Below, one piece after another: positions 37,708 to 45,075 of a stretch of DNA of 64,000 bases. Under the pieces are notes generated by a model. The model saw only the letters and a program-made list of their open reading frames with translations, was not told the DNA's origin and ran no database searches. The stretch lies in the NCBI RefSeq assembly GCF_033193315.1, contig NZ_CP136187.1, forward strand, positions 1,984,001 to 2,048,000, written 5' to 3'. The number at the start of each line of letters is the position of its first letter. The first letter of the stretch is position 1. A program made the translations under genes and the position numbers. The DNA is from Agathobaculum sp. NTUH-O15-33 (GTDB taxonomy: Bacteria; Bacillota; Clostridia; Oscillospirales; Butyricicoccaceae).

Positions 37708-39069
37708 TCACATGGGCAGGCTGATCGTCACACAAAGCCCGTGTAACAGATTTTCAAACAGCACCGCGCCGCCATGCGCCTGCGCGATCTGGCGGACCAA
37801 TATCAGCCCCAGCCCGTGCGCGGGCAGCGTATCCTGATGGGGGGTGCGCAAACGCGCCAGAACATCGGCCGGCAGCCCTGCGCCGTTGTCCGTCACCAGA
37901 ATATGACAGGCGTTTGCCGTGCGCCGCAGCGATAGGCGGATGGAAACAGTGTTCCCGTTGTGCGCCAGACTATTGCGCAACAGGTTTTCGACCGCCCTTA
38001 TGAGCAATTTTTCATCACCATAAATGGACAGCTCGCCAAGCTCCGGCGGGATTCGCACTTCGATTTGCGCGGCGGCGTCTTCCGGCAAGCTGTTGAGCGC
38101 TTCCGCCGCGACGGTGCGCAGCAGCGCGGCCGGCCGCAACAGTATTTTCTGCAAAGGCTGCATTTCATATTCGAGCTTGGAAGCTAAATTTAAATCGCTA
38201 ACCAGACGCCCCATGCGCTGGCTGTTTTGACGGATCAGCGCAGCCTTTTGGCGGGCGTCCGCCGGAAGCCGCGCATCCTCCTCCAGCTGCGCCGCGCTGC
38301 CCTGCACCAGCGCGAGCGGGGTGCGGATATCGTGCGATACGCCGGCGATCCATTCGGTGCGCGTGCGGTCGCGCTTATCGAGCAAGTCGCGCTGTGTGCG
38401 AAGCTTTTGGGAAGCGCGGTTCAGATCGGCCGAAAGATCGCCCAGCACGCCGCGCACGGGCAGCTCGACCGGCTGCTCCTCCGCGAGCTGTTCGATCCCG
38501 CCTGCGAGCGGGGCCGCCGCGCGATACATGCGCCAGCCCAGCAACAGCGCCAACAGCAGCGCCGTGAGCAGATTGAGCAGCAATACGCCGGGAACCCAGC
38601 GGATGCCTTGCCGGATCAGGAAAGAGGATGTGGTGACCGCATATTTCCATTCGCTGCCGCGCGCGCTTGCCAGCACCAGCAGGCCGTCCCCATCCGACCA
38701 GACATAGACCGGATAATCCTCCAAATACCAGCGGGCAAAGGAAGCGATATCGCTGGCGCTGTAATGGCGCGGCAGATCTTCCGGCAAGCGGTCGCCCCAA
38801 ATAACATTGCCTTGCTCATCCAGCTGCATGGCCCAAACGTATCGCTCATCCAGCGCGCGCCGTGCCTCGTCTGAAACGGCAACGGAACCGTCCGCCTGCC
38901 GGGAGACGCCATTTGCGATCAATGTCACGCGGTCCTTGGTCTCGGGCGCGCTCTTTTGACAAAGCACGCCAAAGGCAATAAACAACGAAAAATTGAGCAG
39001 GAGCAAAAAAAGCCCCACACCGATAGCCGCGCCGACGTAGCGGCTGAGCATTTTGGTCAGTCCCCGCAT
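37708..39069 (-). CDS. Sensor histidine kinase
   Basis: A 453-residue membrane kinase. One span is at about 12-34 and another at about 155-180, around an extracytoplasmic sensor of ~120 residues. A HAMP-like linker follows. The HisKA domain has the phospho-acceptor His in AGVSHDIRTPLALVQG. The ATPase domain has the N-box NLLRNSLAHNG and the G-boxes DNGAGLP and HGLGLILV. The start shares a base with the end of the response-regulator gene, so the pair is co-translated. It is divergent from a BcrA-type exporter, so it probably senses a cell-wall antibiotic or envelope stress. Confidence 0.93.
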   Translation of the reverse strand: MRGLTKMLSRYVGAAIGVGLFLLLLNFSLFIAFGVLCQKSAPETKDRVTLIANGVSRQADGSVAVSDEARRALDERYVWAMQLDEQGNVIWGDRLPEDLPRHYSASDIASFARWYLEDYPVYVWSDGDGLLVLASARGSEWKYAVTTSSFLIRQGIRWVPGVLLLNLLTALLLALLLGWRMYRAAAPLAGGIEQLAEEQPVELPVRGVLGDLSADLNRASQKLRTQRDLLDKRDRTRTEWIAGVSHDIRTPLALVQGSAAQLEEDARLPADARQKAALIRQNSQRMGRLVSDLNLASKLEYEMQPLQKILLRPAALLRTVAAEALNSLPEDAAAQIEVRIPPELGELSIYGDEKLLIRAVENLLRNSLAHNGNTVSIRLSLRRTANACHILVTDNGAGLPADVLARLRTPHQDTLPAHGLGLILVRQIAQAHGGAVLFENLLHGLCVTISLPM

Positions 39070-39779
39070 CAGCTATCCTCCCGTTTTAGCTTATAGCCCA
39101 GTCCGCGCGCTGTCAGCAAATACCGGGGGCGCGAGGGCTCCTCCTCGATCTTTTCCCGCAAGCGGCGAATGTGCACCATCAGCGTGTTCTCATAACCGAA
39201 GTTCTCGTCACCCCAAGCCGCGTAGCAAAGGGCGTCGATCGTTACGATATGGCCGCGGTTATCCGCAAGTTTACGCAGCAGAGCGTATTCCTTGGCGGTC
39301 AGCGCCGTCTGTGTGCCGCCGCGCGATACCGTGCCGCTTGCCCAATCGACCGTTGTGGCGCCCAACCGCAGTAGGCCGTCCGCACATTTTAGGCGGTCGG
39401 CATAGGCGCGGCGCAGCACCGCGGTCAGGCGGAGCACCAGCTCCCGCGGCAAAAAGGGCTTTGCGATATAATCGTCCGCCCCAAGTCCCAAACCGCGCAG
39501 CCGGTCTTCGTCCGCGTCGCGCGCGGAGAGGAACAGGATGGGCACGTCGCGTCCGCGTCGCAACTCTTCAATGAGGCTAAAACCATCGCCGTCCGGCAGC
39601 ATCACATCAAGCAGAACCGCGTCCGGCCTCCATTCAGCAAACTGCCGCCGCGCCTCTGCGCAGCTTTGCGCCGTTAGCATATAGGTAAAGCCGGCGTCCC
39701 GCAGGATATCGCTGATCATGCGGCAAAGCGCCGGTTCGTCGTCTACGATCAGAATTTGAAAATTTGATAAAGCATTCAT
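39069..39779 (-). CDS. OmpR-family response regulator
   Basis: About 236 residues. The receiver domain has the acidic pair in ILIVDDEPALC and the phospho-acceptor Asp in AVLLDVMLPDGDG. The C-terminal winged helix has LTAKEYALLRKLADNRGHIV and the recognition region VHIRRLREKI. I chose ATG 39779 (GGTGAG upstream) over the in-frame start at 39800. The DNA site is probably the phased GTAAGG repeats in the divergent intergenic region, just ahead of the exporter genes. Confidence 0.93.
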   Translation of the reverse strand: MNALSNFQILIVDDEPALCRMISDILRDAGFTYMLTAQSCAEARRQFAEWRPDAVLLDVMLPDGDGFSLIEELRRGRDVPILFLSARDADEDRLRGLGLGADDYIAKPFLPRELVLRLTAVLRRAYADRLKCADGLLRLGATTVDWASGTVSRGGTQTALTAKEYALLRKLADNRGHIVTIDALCYAAWGDENFGYENTLMVHIRRLREKIEEEPSRPRYLLTARGLGYKLKREDS

Positions 39780-39829
39780 TTTACTCACCATCTTTATCAT
39801 AGCACAAAAGCGCCGCCTTGCTGCAAAAT

Positions 39830-39868
39830 GTAAGGAAAAAGTAAGGCAGGCTTCATGCTGCCGTAAGG
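39830..39868 (+). promoter_or_regulatory. Phased GTAAGG repeats, probable response-regulator site
   Basis: GTAAGG at 39830-39835, 39841-39846 and 39863-39868, at offsets of 11 and 22 bases, all on one face of the helix. A TATGAT at 39878-39883 could be the -10 of the exporter operon. No good -35 matches it, as expected for an activator-dependent promoter. Confidence 0.6.
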
Positions 39869-39911
39869 TAGCTGCTTTATGATACGGTATGGAAAGGAAG
39901 TGTGCAATGAT

Positions 39912-40826
39912 ATGCGCAATATGATCGAAACAGAGGACTTGTGCAAGGCTTACGGCGGTAAGCTGCGCGTGAAAGACCTGCGCCTCGCCGTGCCGGAGGG
40001 CGCAATATACGGATTTCTCGGACCAAACGGCGCGGGCAAATCGACAACGCTGAAAATGGTACTCGGCCTAGCCCGGCCGACAAAGGGCACGGTCACGGTT
40101 TTCGGCAAACGGATGGAGCCGAAAAACCGCCTTGCGATCCTGCAAAGCGTTGGATCGCTGATTGAATCCCCTTCCTATTATGGGCATTTGACCGGAGAGG
40201 AAAACCTGCATATTTTACAGACCCTGCGTCGGCTGCCGAAGCAAGCGGTCGACGAGGCGCTGCAAATCGTGCGTTTGACCGGACAAAAGGATAAAAAGGT
40301 ATCGCAGTATTCACTGGGCATGAAACAGCGGCTGGGCTTGGCGGCCGCGCTGTTGTCACGGCCGCGTTTGCTCGTGCTGGATGAACCGACCAACGGTCTT
40401 GATCCGGCGGGCATACAGGAGATGCGCGAGCTGATCAGCGATCTGCCGCGTCGATTTGGCATGACGGTCGTGGTGTCCAGCCATTTGCTGAGCGAGATCG
40501 ACCAGATGGCGACCCATGTCGGCGTGATCGCGGACGGCGCGCTGGTGTATCAGGATCGAATCGAGAGGCTGCACGAGCGAAGCGAGCACCGACTCGCTCT
40601 GCGCACGCTGCAAAATACGCAGGCGCAAAGCGTGCTGTCCGGTCACGGCGTACCCTGTGAAACGCTGGACGATTACCTGCTGCTACCACCCTTTGCGGAT
40701 GAAAAGACGGCATGGTGTATGCGCTTGCTGCTTGAAAACCATATCGGTATCGTACGGCTGGAGGACCGGCAAAAAAATCTGGAAGATCTATTTCTAGAGC
40801 TGACGGAGGGGGCTGCCAGTCTGTGA
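39912..40826 (+). CDS. ABC exporter ATPase, bacitracin/lantibiotic type
   Basis: About 304 residues, similar to BcrA and lantibiotic-immunity ATPases. Walker A is GPNGAGKSTTL, the signature YSLGMKQRLGLAAAL, Walker B LLVLDEPTNGLDP, and the switch His is in VVSSHLLSE. The C-terminal ~90 residues form the usual DUF4162-like extension. I chose ATG 39912 because the longer frame starts inside the probable -10 box. Its stop overlaps the first permease by 4 bases. With two different permeases it forms a three-gene exporter next to its own two-component system. Confidence 0.92.
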   Translation: MRNMIETEDLCKAYGGKLRVKDLRLAVPEGAIYGFLGPNGAGKSTTLKMVLGLARPTKGTVTVFGKRMEPKNRLAILQSVGSLIESPSYYGHLTGEENLHILQTLRRLPKQAVDEALQIVRLTGQKDKKVSQYSLGMKQRLGLAAALLSRPRLLVLDEPTNGLDPAGIQEMRELISDLPRRFGMTVVVSSHLLSEIDQMATHVGVIADGALVYQDRIERLHERSEHRLALRTLQNTQAQSVLSGHGVPCETLDDYLLLPPFADEKTAWCMRLLLENHIGIVRLEDRQKNLEDLFLELTEGAASL

Positions 40827-41572
40827 AAGTATTGCAAATGGAGTTTTATAAGCTAAAGCGCCGTAAAATATGGCTCGCTCCGCTGCTGATGCTCACCGCG
40901 CAGCTGCTTTGGGGGCTGTGGTCCTTTTCCGACATGAGCGCCAAGGAGCTTTCACAAGGCTGGGCCAATATCCTATATAACTTTCCGATGCTCAACGCGA
41001 TGATGACCCCGGTGATCGCCGCGGTGATCGCATCGCGCGCGGCCGATATCGAGCATAAGGGCAATACCTATAAGCTGCTTCAAACCGTCGCTTCTCCCGG
41101 GCGGCTGTTCGATGCCAAGCTGCTCTGCGCCGCCGGCTGGCTTACGGCAGCCATCGTGCTGCAGACGGTGACGATCACGGTTTTCGGCATGATGCGCGGC
41201 TTCGCGGGAGCCCCGCCGGTCGATGAGATTGCGCTTTATTTCGTGTCCACATTAGCGGTCTCTCTAACCATTCTGCTGTTTCAGCTGATTCTGTCCATGC
41301 TGGTGCCCAATCAGATGATCGGCATGATCCTCGGTCTGGTCGGCGCATTCATCGGGCTGTTCTCGCTCTTTTTCCCGCAATCATTCCAAAAGCTGTTGAT
41401 CTGGGCGTATTACGGCGTGCTTTATACCGTGCGAATGGATTGGGATCGCGCGACCCGTGTGGTTGATTATTATTTTGTTCGCTATGATTCAACAGGTCTG
41501 CTTTGTATTTGCCTATTTTTCATTGCCCTATATGCGATCGGGCGGCGGCTGTTTATTCGCAAGGAGGTGTAA
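40823..41572 (+). CDS. ABC-2-type permease 1 of the antimicrobial-peptide exporter
   Basis: A 249-residue membrane protein with about six spans. It opens with the common MKVLQMEFYKLKRRKIW basic cap, then hydrophobic helices and the short conserved region around DIEHKGNTYKLLQT. This is typical of BcrB/MutE-like permeases that pair with a BcrA-like ATPase. It overlaps the ATPase gene by 4 bases, and permease 2 begins 2 bases after its stop. Confidence 0.88.
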   Translation: MKVLQMEFYKLKRRKIWLAPLLMLTAQLLWGLWSFSDMSAKELSQGWANILYNFPMLNAMMTPVIAAVIASRAADIEHKGNTYKLLQTVASPGRLFDAKLLCAAGWLTAAIVLQTVTITVFGMMRGFAGAPPVDEIALYFVSTLAVSLTILLFQLILSMLVPNQMIGMILGLVGAFIGLFSLFFPQSFQKLLIWAYYGVLYTVRMDWDRATRVVDYYFVRYDSTGLLCICLFFIALYAIGRRLFIRKEV

Positions 41573-41574
41573 GT

Positions 41575-42309
41575 ATGTTGATCAGATCGTTTCGCGCCGA
41601 ATGCATCAAACTGCGGCGCTCCTTTATTTGGCTGGCGCTGGCCGTGCTGCCGTTGCTCTCCGCCGTAATGGGTACATTTAACTATCTAAACAATCTGGGT
41701 ATTTTGACCCAGCAGTGGTATTCGCTCTGGACCCAGCATTCGCTGTTTTACTGCGCCCTATTCGCACCCGCGCTAACCGGCGTATACTGCGCTTATGTGT
41801 GCCGGTTGGAGCATCTGGGGCGCAACTGGAACAGTGTAATGACCATGCCGGTCGCACCGGCGCATATTTTCTTCGCCAAGCTCGCCATCGTTTCCCTGCT
41901 TTCCGTGTTGACACAGTTGCTGATCGGCGCATTGTTCCTGCTTTTCGGCAAGCTGGCTGGGCTGACCGCGCCCGTGCCTCCCGAACTCTTCTTATGGCTG
42001 ATACGCGGCTGGTGGGCGCTGACCGTGGAGGCGGCTCTTCTTCTATGCGTGGCGCTGGTAATCCGATCATTCGCCATCCCTGTCGGTCTGGGCATTTTAG
42101 GCGGCTTCTGCGGGATCGCCGCTTTTGCCAAGGGCATTGGCGCGTATTTTCCTTTTTCTCTTTTGCAGCTTAGCATGTGCACGAACAAACCGGATGAACC
42201 GATGCAGTGCGCTCCCCAGCTGTTTGCGGCCACCTCCACCCTGTTTTTTTTAGCAGCTTGCGCATTCGGCGTGCTCTGGCTTAAAAAACGCGACGTCAAA
42301 ACCGCATAA
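41575..42309 (+). CDS. ABC-2-type permease 2 of the antimicrobial-peptide exporter
   Basis: A 244-residue protein with six predicted spans that starts MLIRSFRAECIKLRRSFIW. It has the same layout as permease 1, including RLEHLGRNWNSVMT in place of the EHKGNT segment, so the two form a heterodimer. AAGGAGGTG at 41561-41569 lies in the end of the previous gene. I rejected the longer frame because it would start inside that gene without a ribosome site. It ends with a basic LKKRDVKTA tail. The operon has no obvious terminator before 42388. Confidence 0.88.
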   Translation: MLIRSFRAECIKLRRSFIWLALAVLPLLSAVMGTFNYLNNLGILTQQWYSLWTQHSLFYCALFAPALTGVYCAYVCRLEHLGRNWNSVMTMPVAPAHIFFAKLAIVSLLSVLTQLLIGALFLLFGKLAGLTAPVPPELFLWLIRGWWALTVEAALLLCVALVIRSFAIPVGLGILGGFCGIAAFAKGIGAYFPFSLLQLSMCTNKPDEPMQCAPQLFAATSTLFFLAACAFGVLWLKKRDVKTA

Positions 42310-42387
42310 TGCGCCTCAATGCGCCGTAAATATGGTTCATATGGTAATATAGGTGGAAGCAGGAATTCCACGAAGGGCGAAGCAGGG

Positions 42388-42855
42388 TTAGCTTCGCCTC
42401 GCTATGTTCCCATTCGCCAGTTTCTCTTCTTTCATATGCTGTCGTACCGCAAGCGTTTCGATTCTTTCAAGAGTGAAATGGTCAAGCAGTTCATTGTCCA
42501 AATCATCGAGCAGGTGTGAAGGTTCCGTATCCGGCGTATGATCTGAGCGCTTCACACAGTACCGGGCAAAGCAGTTAAGCGTGGCATAGCACGGTTGTGC
42601 ACCCTCGATGCCTCCATTTTCGTCAAGTAGCTCATAATCACGTAGGTTATAACCAAATTTCAATTTCCTGATCGTTTTCAGCGTTGTATTCTGCACCCCG
42701 CGCTCTATTTTGCCTAGAAGTTTTATCGATATGCCAGCGCTGGCTGCCGCCTCATCTTGTGGATATACATTGGTGCGCGATAACGGCTTATCCGGTTCGG
42801 GCCGGTTTAATTCCCGCACCCGCAATGCATTTCTTGCAACGATGTCTTTTAACAT
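42388..42855 (-). CDS. XRE-like helix-turn-helix protein
   Basis: A 155-residue probable DNA-binding protein. The segment AAASAGISIKLLGKIERGVQ, then TTLKTIRKLK, matches helices 2-5 of an XRE domain. Helix 1 (IVARNALRVRELN) is separated from it by an extra ~18 residues. The remaining ~80 residues match nothing I know. ATG 42855 has AAGGAGG upstream; the earlier start at 42903 lacks one. It is convergent with the exporter operon. No target is visible. Domain call moderate, function unknown. Confidence 0.6.
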   Translation of the reverse strand: MLKDIVARNALRVRELNRPEPDKPLSRTNVYPQDEAAASAGISIKLLGKIERGVQNTTLKTIRKLKFGYNLRDYELLDENGGIEGAQPCYATLNCFARYCVKRSDHTPDTEPSHLLDDLDNELLDHFTLERIETLAVRQHMKEEKLANGNIARRS

Positions 42856-43017
42856 GGGATACCTCCTTTTATTTATCAAAAGAAGCGTATCGCATTTTGT
42901 CATATTTTGAAAGGTACTCCGGTGCTTGACTATTTATGCATATAAAAGAAAGTCCAACTGCTCCGTAAAAAGAGCAGCCGGAACCTTGCGCAGTAACGGC
43001 AGAAGCGCGCTGGCTGA

Positions 43018-43065
43018 GGTATAGCAATAACCACCTTATTTTCATAAGGTGGTTATTGCTATACC
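43018..43065. repeat. Perfect 22-bp inverted repeat
   Basis: Arms 43018-43039 and 43044-43065 are exact complements around a TTTC loop; the outer ends are GGTATAGC and GCTATACC. No T-run follows on either strand. The flanks 42910-43017 show nothing recognisable. It may be a mobile-element end or a transcript-end hairpin. Confidence 0.8.
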
Positions 43066-43068
43066 ATG

Positions 43069-43515
43069 TTAATCCCCTGTATAGACCGGCCGATCTTTTA
43101 AATACTTATTGATATTGCCCGTTGCGTATTCTCCGGGAATGTCGGGATCAATCACTTCAAATGCAATCGGAAAAATCCCAATGGACTTGGAGTCTTCATT
43201 CCAGTCAACTTTTGAATTTAAATATTCGCACACCGCACGCACCGGGAGCATCGTACGTCCGTCAATCAGTTGTGGCGCAACATCCAGTGTAACCGCACTG
43301 TCTGTTACATCTGCGTCACAGTAATACATAATTGGGTTGTCTACTTGCATCTGTTCAGATCGGATTGACCACGTACGCCACGCGTAGAGCGGACATATAG
43401 CTGTTACCGTCAAAATCCTGCACATATTGGGCACGCTTGCCCAATGCGGGGTGCACGACGTATAAAGACCTTGCGCAGCGCTCCGTCTTTGTCGTTGGTG
43501 ACAGCAACCAGATTT
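43069..43515 (-). pseudogene. Gene remnants, including a copper-amine-oxidase-N1-type domain
   Basis: Two pieces. The distal piece (43350-43069) keeps an open frame with the stalk-like domain APQLIDGRTMLPVRAVCEYL and SKVDWNEDSKS. This is the copper amine oxidase N-terminal repeat found in clostridial surface proteins. The proximal piece (about 43515-43355) is split over two frames (LVAVTNDKDGALRKVF, then YVQDFDGNSYMSALR) and ends at a stop. There is no signal peptide or ribosome site. It is probably the wreck of one or two secreted-protein genes. Confidence 0.55.
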
Positions 43516-43530
43516 GCATTTCAACATTGA

Positions 43531-43569
43531 AAAAGACTTGAAAACCCACGAAAAGTGAATTTTCAAGTC
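43531..43569 (-). terminator. Terminator after tRNA-Pro
   Basis: On the - strand GACTTGAAAA pairs with TTTTCAAGTC, followed by TTTTTC. It begins about 10 bases after the tRNA CCA end. Confidence 0.88.
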
Positions 43570-43578
43570 TCATTTATA

Positions 43579-43654
43579 TGGTCCGAGTGACAGGACTTGA
43601 ACCTGCGGCCTCTTGACCCCCAGTCAAGCACGCTACCAACTGCGCTACACCCGG
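43579..43654 (-). tRNA. tRNA-Pro (anticodon GGG)
   Basis: 76 bases with a genome-encoded CCA. The acceptor is CCGGGTG with CACTCGG (one G-T pair), discriminator A. The D arm is GCGC...GCGT. The anticodon stem CTTGA/TCAAG holds loop CTGGGGG, anticodon GGG, and the T arm contains GGTTCAAGTCC. It has its own promoter and terminator. Confidence 0.96.
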
Positions 43655-43689
43655 ATAATACAAGGAATAACTCAAAACCTTGCCTAATT

Positions 43690-43718
43690 AGAATACCAAA
43701 TTTAAGTGCTCCTGTCAA
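43690..43718 (-). promoter_or_regulatory. Promoter of tRNA-Pro
   Basis: On the - strand TTGACA (43718-43713), a 17-base spacer, then TATTCT (43695-43690). Confidence 0.85.
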
Positions 43719-43735
43719 GCATTTTTTCAAGTGTT

Positions 43736-43776
43736 CCGGAATGACTTAGCCGTGATTCTCGGCTAAGTCATTCCGG
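43736..43776. repeat. Perfect 17-bp inverted repeat downstream of tyrS
   Basis: Arms 43736-43752 and 43760-43776 (CCGGAATGACTTAGCCG and its complement) around a 7-base loop. It lies 24 bases after the tyrS stop, but no T-run follows on the - strand. It is a stable 3' hairpin, not a classical terminator. Confidence 0.75.
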
Positions 43777-43799
43777 GCTGCGTTCTCAAAATATCTTGA

Positions 43800-45020
43800 T
43801 CACAGGGTCGCCTTGTGGAAGGTCTTTTTGCCCTTTTTAATGATACATTCGTTTTCAAAAACCGATCTGTTCAGCATCTGCTTGGGGTCGGCTATCTTAT
43901 CACCCGCAACGGATACGCCGCCGCCCTGCACCAGCTTACGCGCTTCCCCGTTTGAAGCGGCGAGACCGCATTTGACCAGCAGGGTCAGCACGCCGATCTC
44001 TTCGTTTATAAAATCGGCATCCGTGAGCTTTGTGGTAGGCATATTTTCGCTGGAGCCCCCGCTGACAAAGATGCTCTTTGCCGCGTCCTGCGCCTTGTCC
44101 GCCTCTTCCTTGCCATGCACGAGCGCAGTGAGCTCATAGGCAAGAATCTCCTTGGCGCGGTTAAGCTGCGCGCCCTCCCAGCCGTCCATCTCGTTAATCT
44201 GCTCAAGCGGCAGGAAGGTCAGCATACGGATACACTTGAGCACATCCGCGTCGTCGACATTGCGCCAATACTGATAAAAATCGTAGGGCGAGGTCTTGTT
44301 CGGATCGAGCCAAACCGCGCCCGCGGCGGTCTTGCCCATCTTCTTGCCTTCCGAATTGAGCAGCAGCGTGATCGTCATTGCGTGCGCGTCCTTGCCGAGC
44401 TTACGACGGATCAGCTCTGTGCCGAACAGCATATTGCTCCACTGATCGTTGCCGCCGAACTGCATGTTGCAGCCGTAGTGCTGAAACAGGTAGTAAAAAT
44501 CGTAGGACTGCATGATCATGTAGTTGAACTCTAAAAAGCTAAGGCCCTTTTCCATGCGCTGTTTATAGCACTCGGCACGCAACATGTTATTGACTGAAAA
44601 GCATGAGCCGACATCGCGCAGCAGCTCGATATAATTCAGGTTCATCAGCCAGTCGGCGTTATTGACCATCTGCGCCTTGCCCTCGCCAAACTCGATAAAG
44701 CGCTCCATTTGCTTTTTGAAGCAGTCGCAATTATGCTGGATGGTTTCAACCGTCATCATCGAACGCATATCGGTACGGCCGGAGGGATCGCCCACCATGC
44801 CGGTGCCGCCGCCAATCAATGCGATCGGCTTATTGCCGGCCATCTGCAAGCGCTTCATCAGGCACAGGGCCATAAAATGACCAACATGCAGACTATCCGC
44901 CGTCGGGTCAAAGCCGATATAAAAGGTGGCCTTGCCATTGTCGATCATTGTTTTAATTTCTTGCTCGTTTGTGACCTGTGCGATCAATCCGCGGTCAACG
45001 AGTTCCTGATAGATACCCAT
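43800..45020 (-). CDS. tyrS: Tyrosine-tRNA ligase
   Basis: Class Ic synthetase of 406 residues. The HIGH-type motif is HVGH in ADSLHVGHFMAL, tyrosine-binding residues lie around YDFYYLFQHYG and GGNDQWSN, and the KMSKS loop is KKMGKT. The C-terminal S4 domain includes ARKLVQGGGVSVAG. I chose ATG 45020, which aligns with the family start. GTG 45026 is closer to the AAGGAG at 45037-45032 and cannot be excluded. There is no T-box upstream. It lies about 55 bases after recN, so it may be the last gene of the dxs-recN transcript. Confidence 0.95.
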   Translation of the reverse strand: MGIYQELVDRGLIAQVTNEQEIKTMIDNGKATFYIGFDPTADSLHVGHFMALCLMKRLQMAGNKPIALIGGGTGMVGDPSGRTDMRSMMTVETIQHNCDCFKKQMERFIEFGEGKAQMVNNADWLMNLNYIELLRDVGSCFSVNNMLRAECYKQRMEKGLSFLEFNYMIMQSYDFYYLFQHYGCNMQFGGNDQWSNMLFGTELIRRKLGKDAHAMTITLLLNSEGKKMGKTAAGAVWLDPNKTSPYDFYQYWRNVDDADVLKCIRMLTFLPLEQINEMDGWEGAQLNRAKEILAYELTALVHGKEEADKAQDAAKSIFVSGGSSENMPTTKLTDADFINEEIGVLTLLVKCGLAASNGEARKLVQGGGVSVAGDKIADPKQMLNRSVFENECIIKKGKKTFHKATL

Positions 45021-45075
45021 CGTCACTTGTTCTCCTTGTTTTTAAATCTATTTTAAATACTTTTTAACCATAGAT

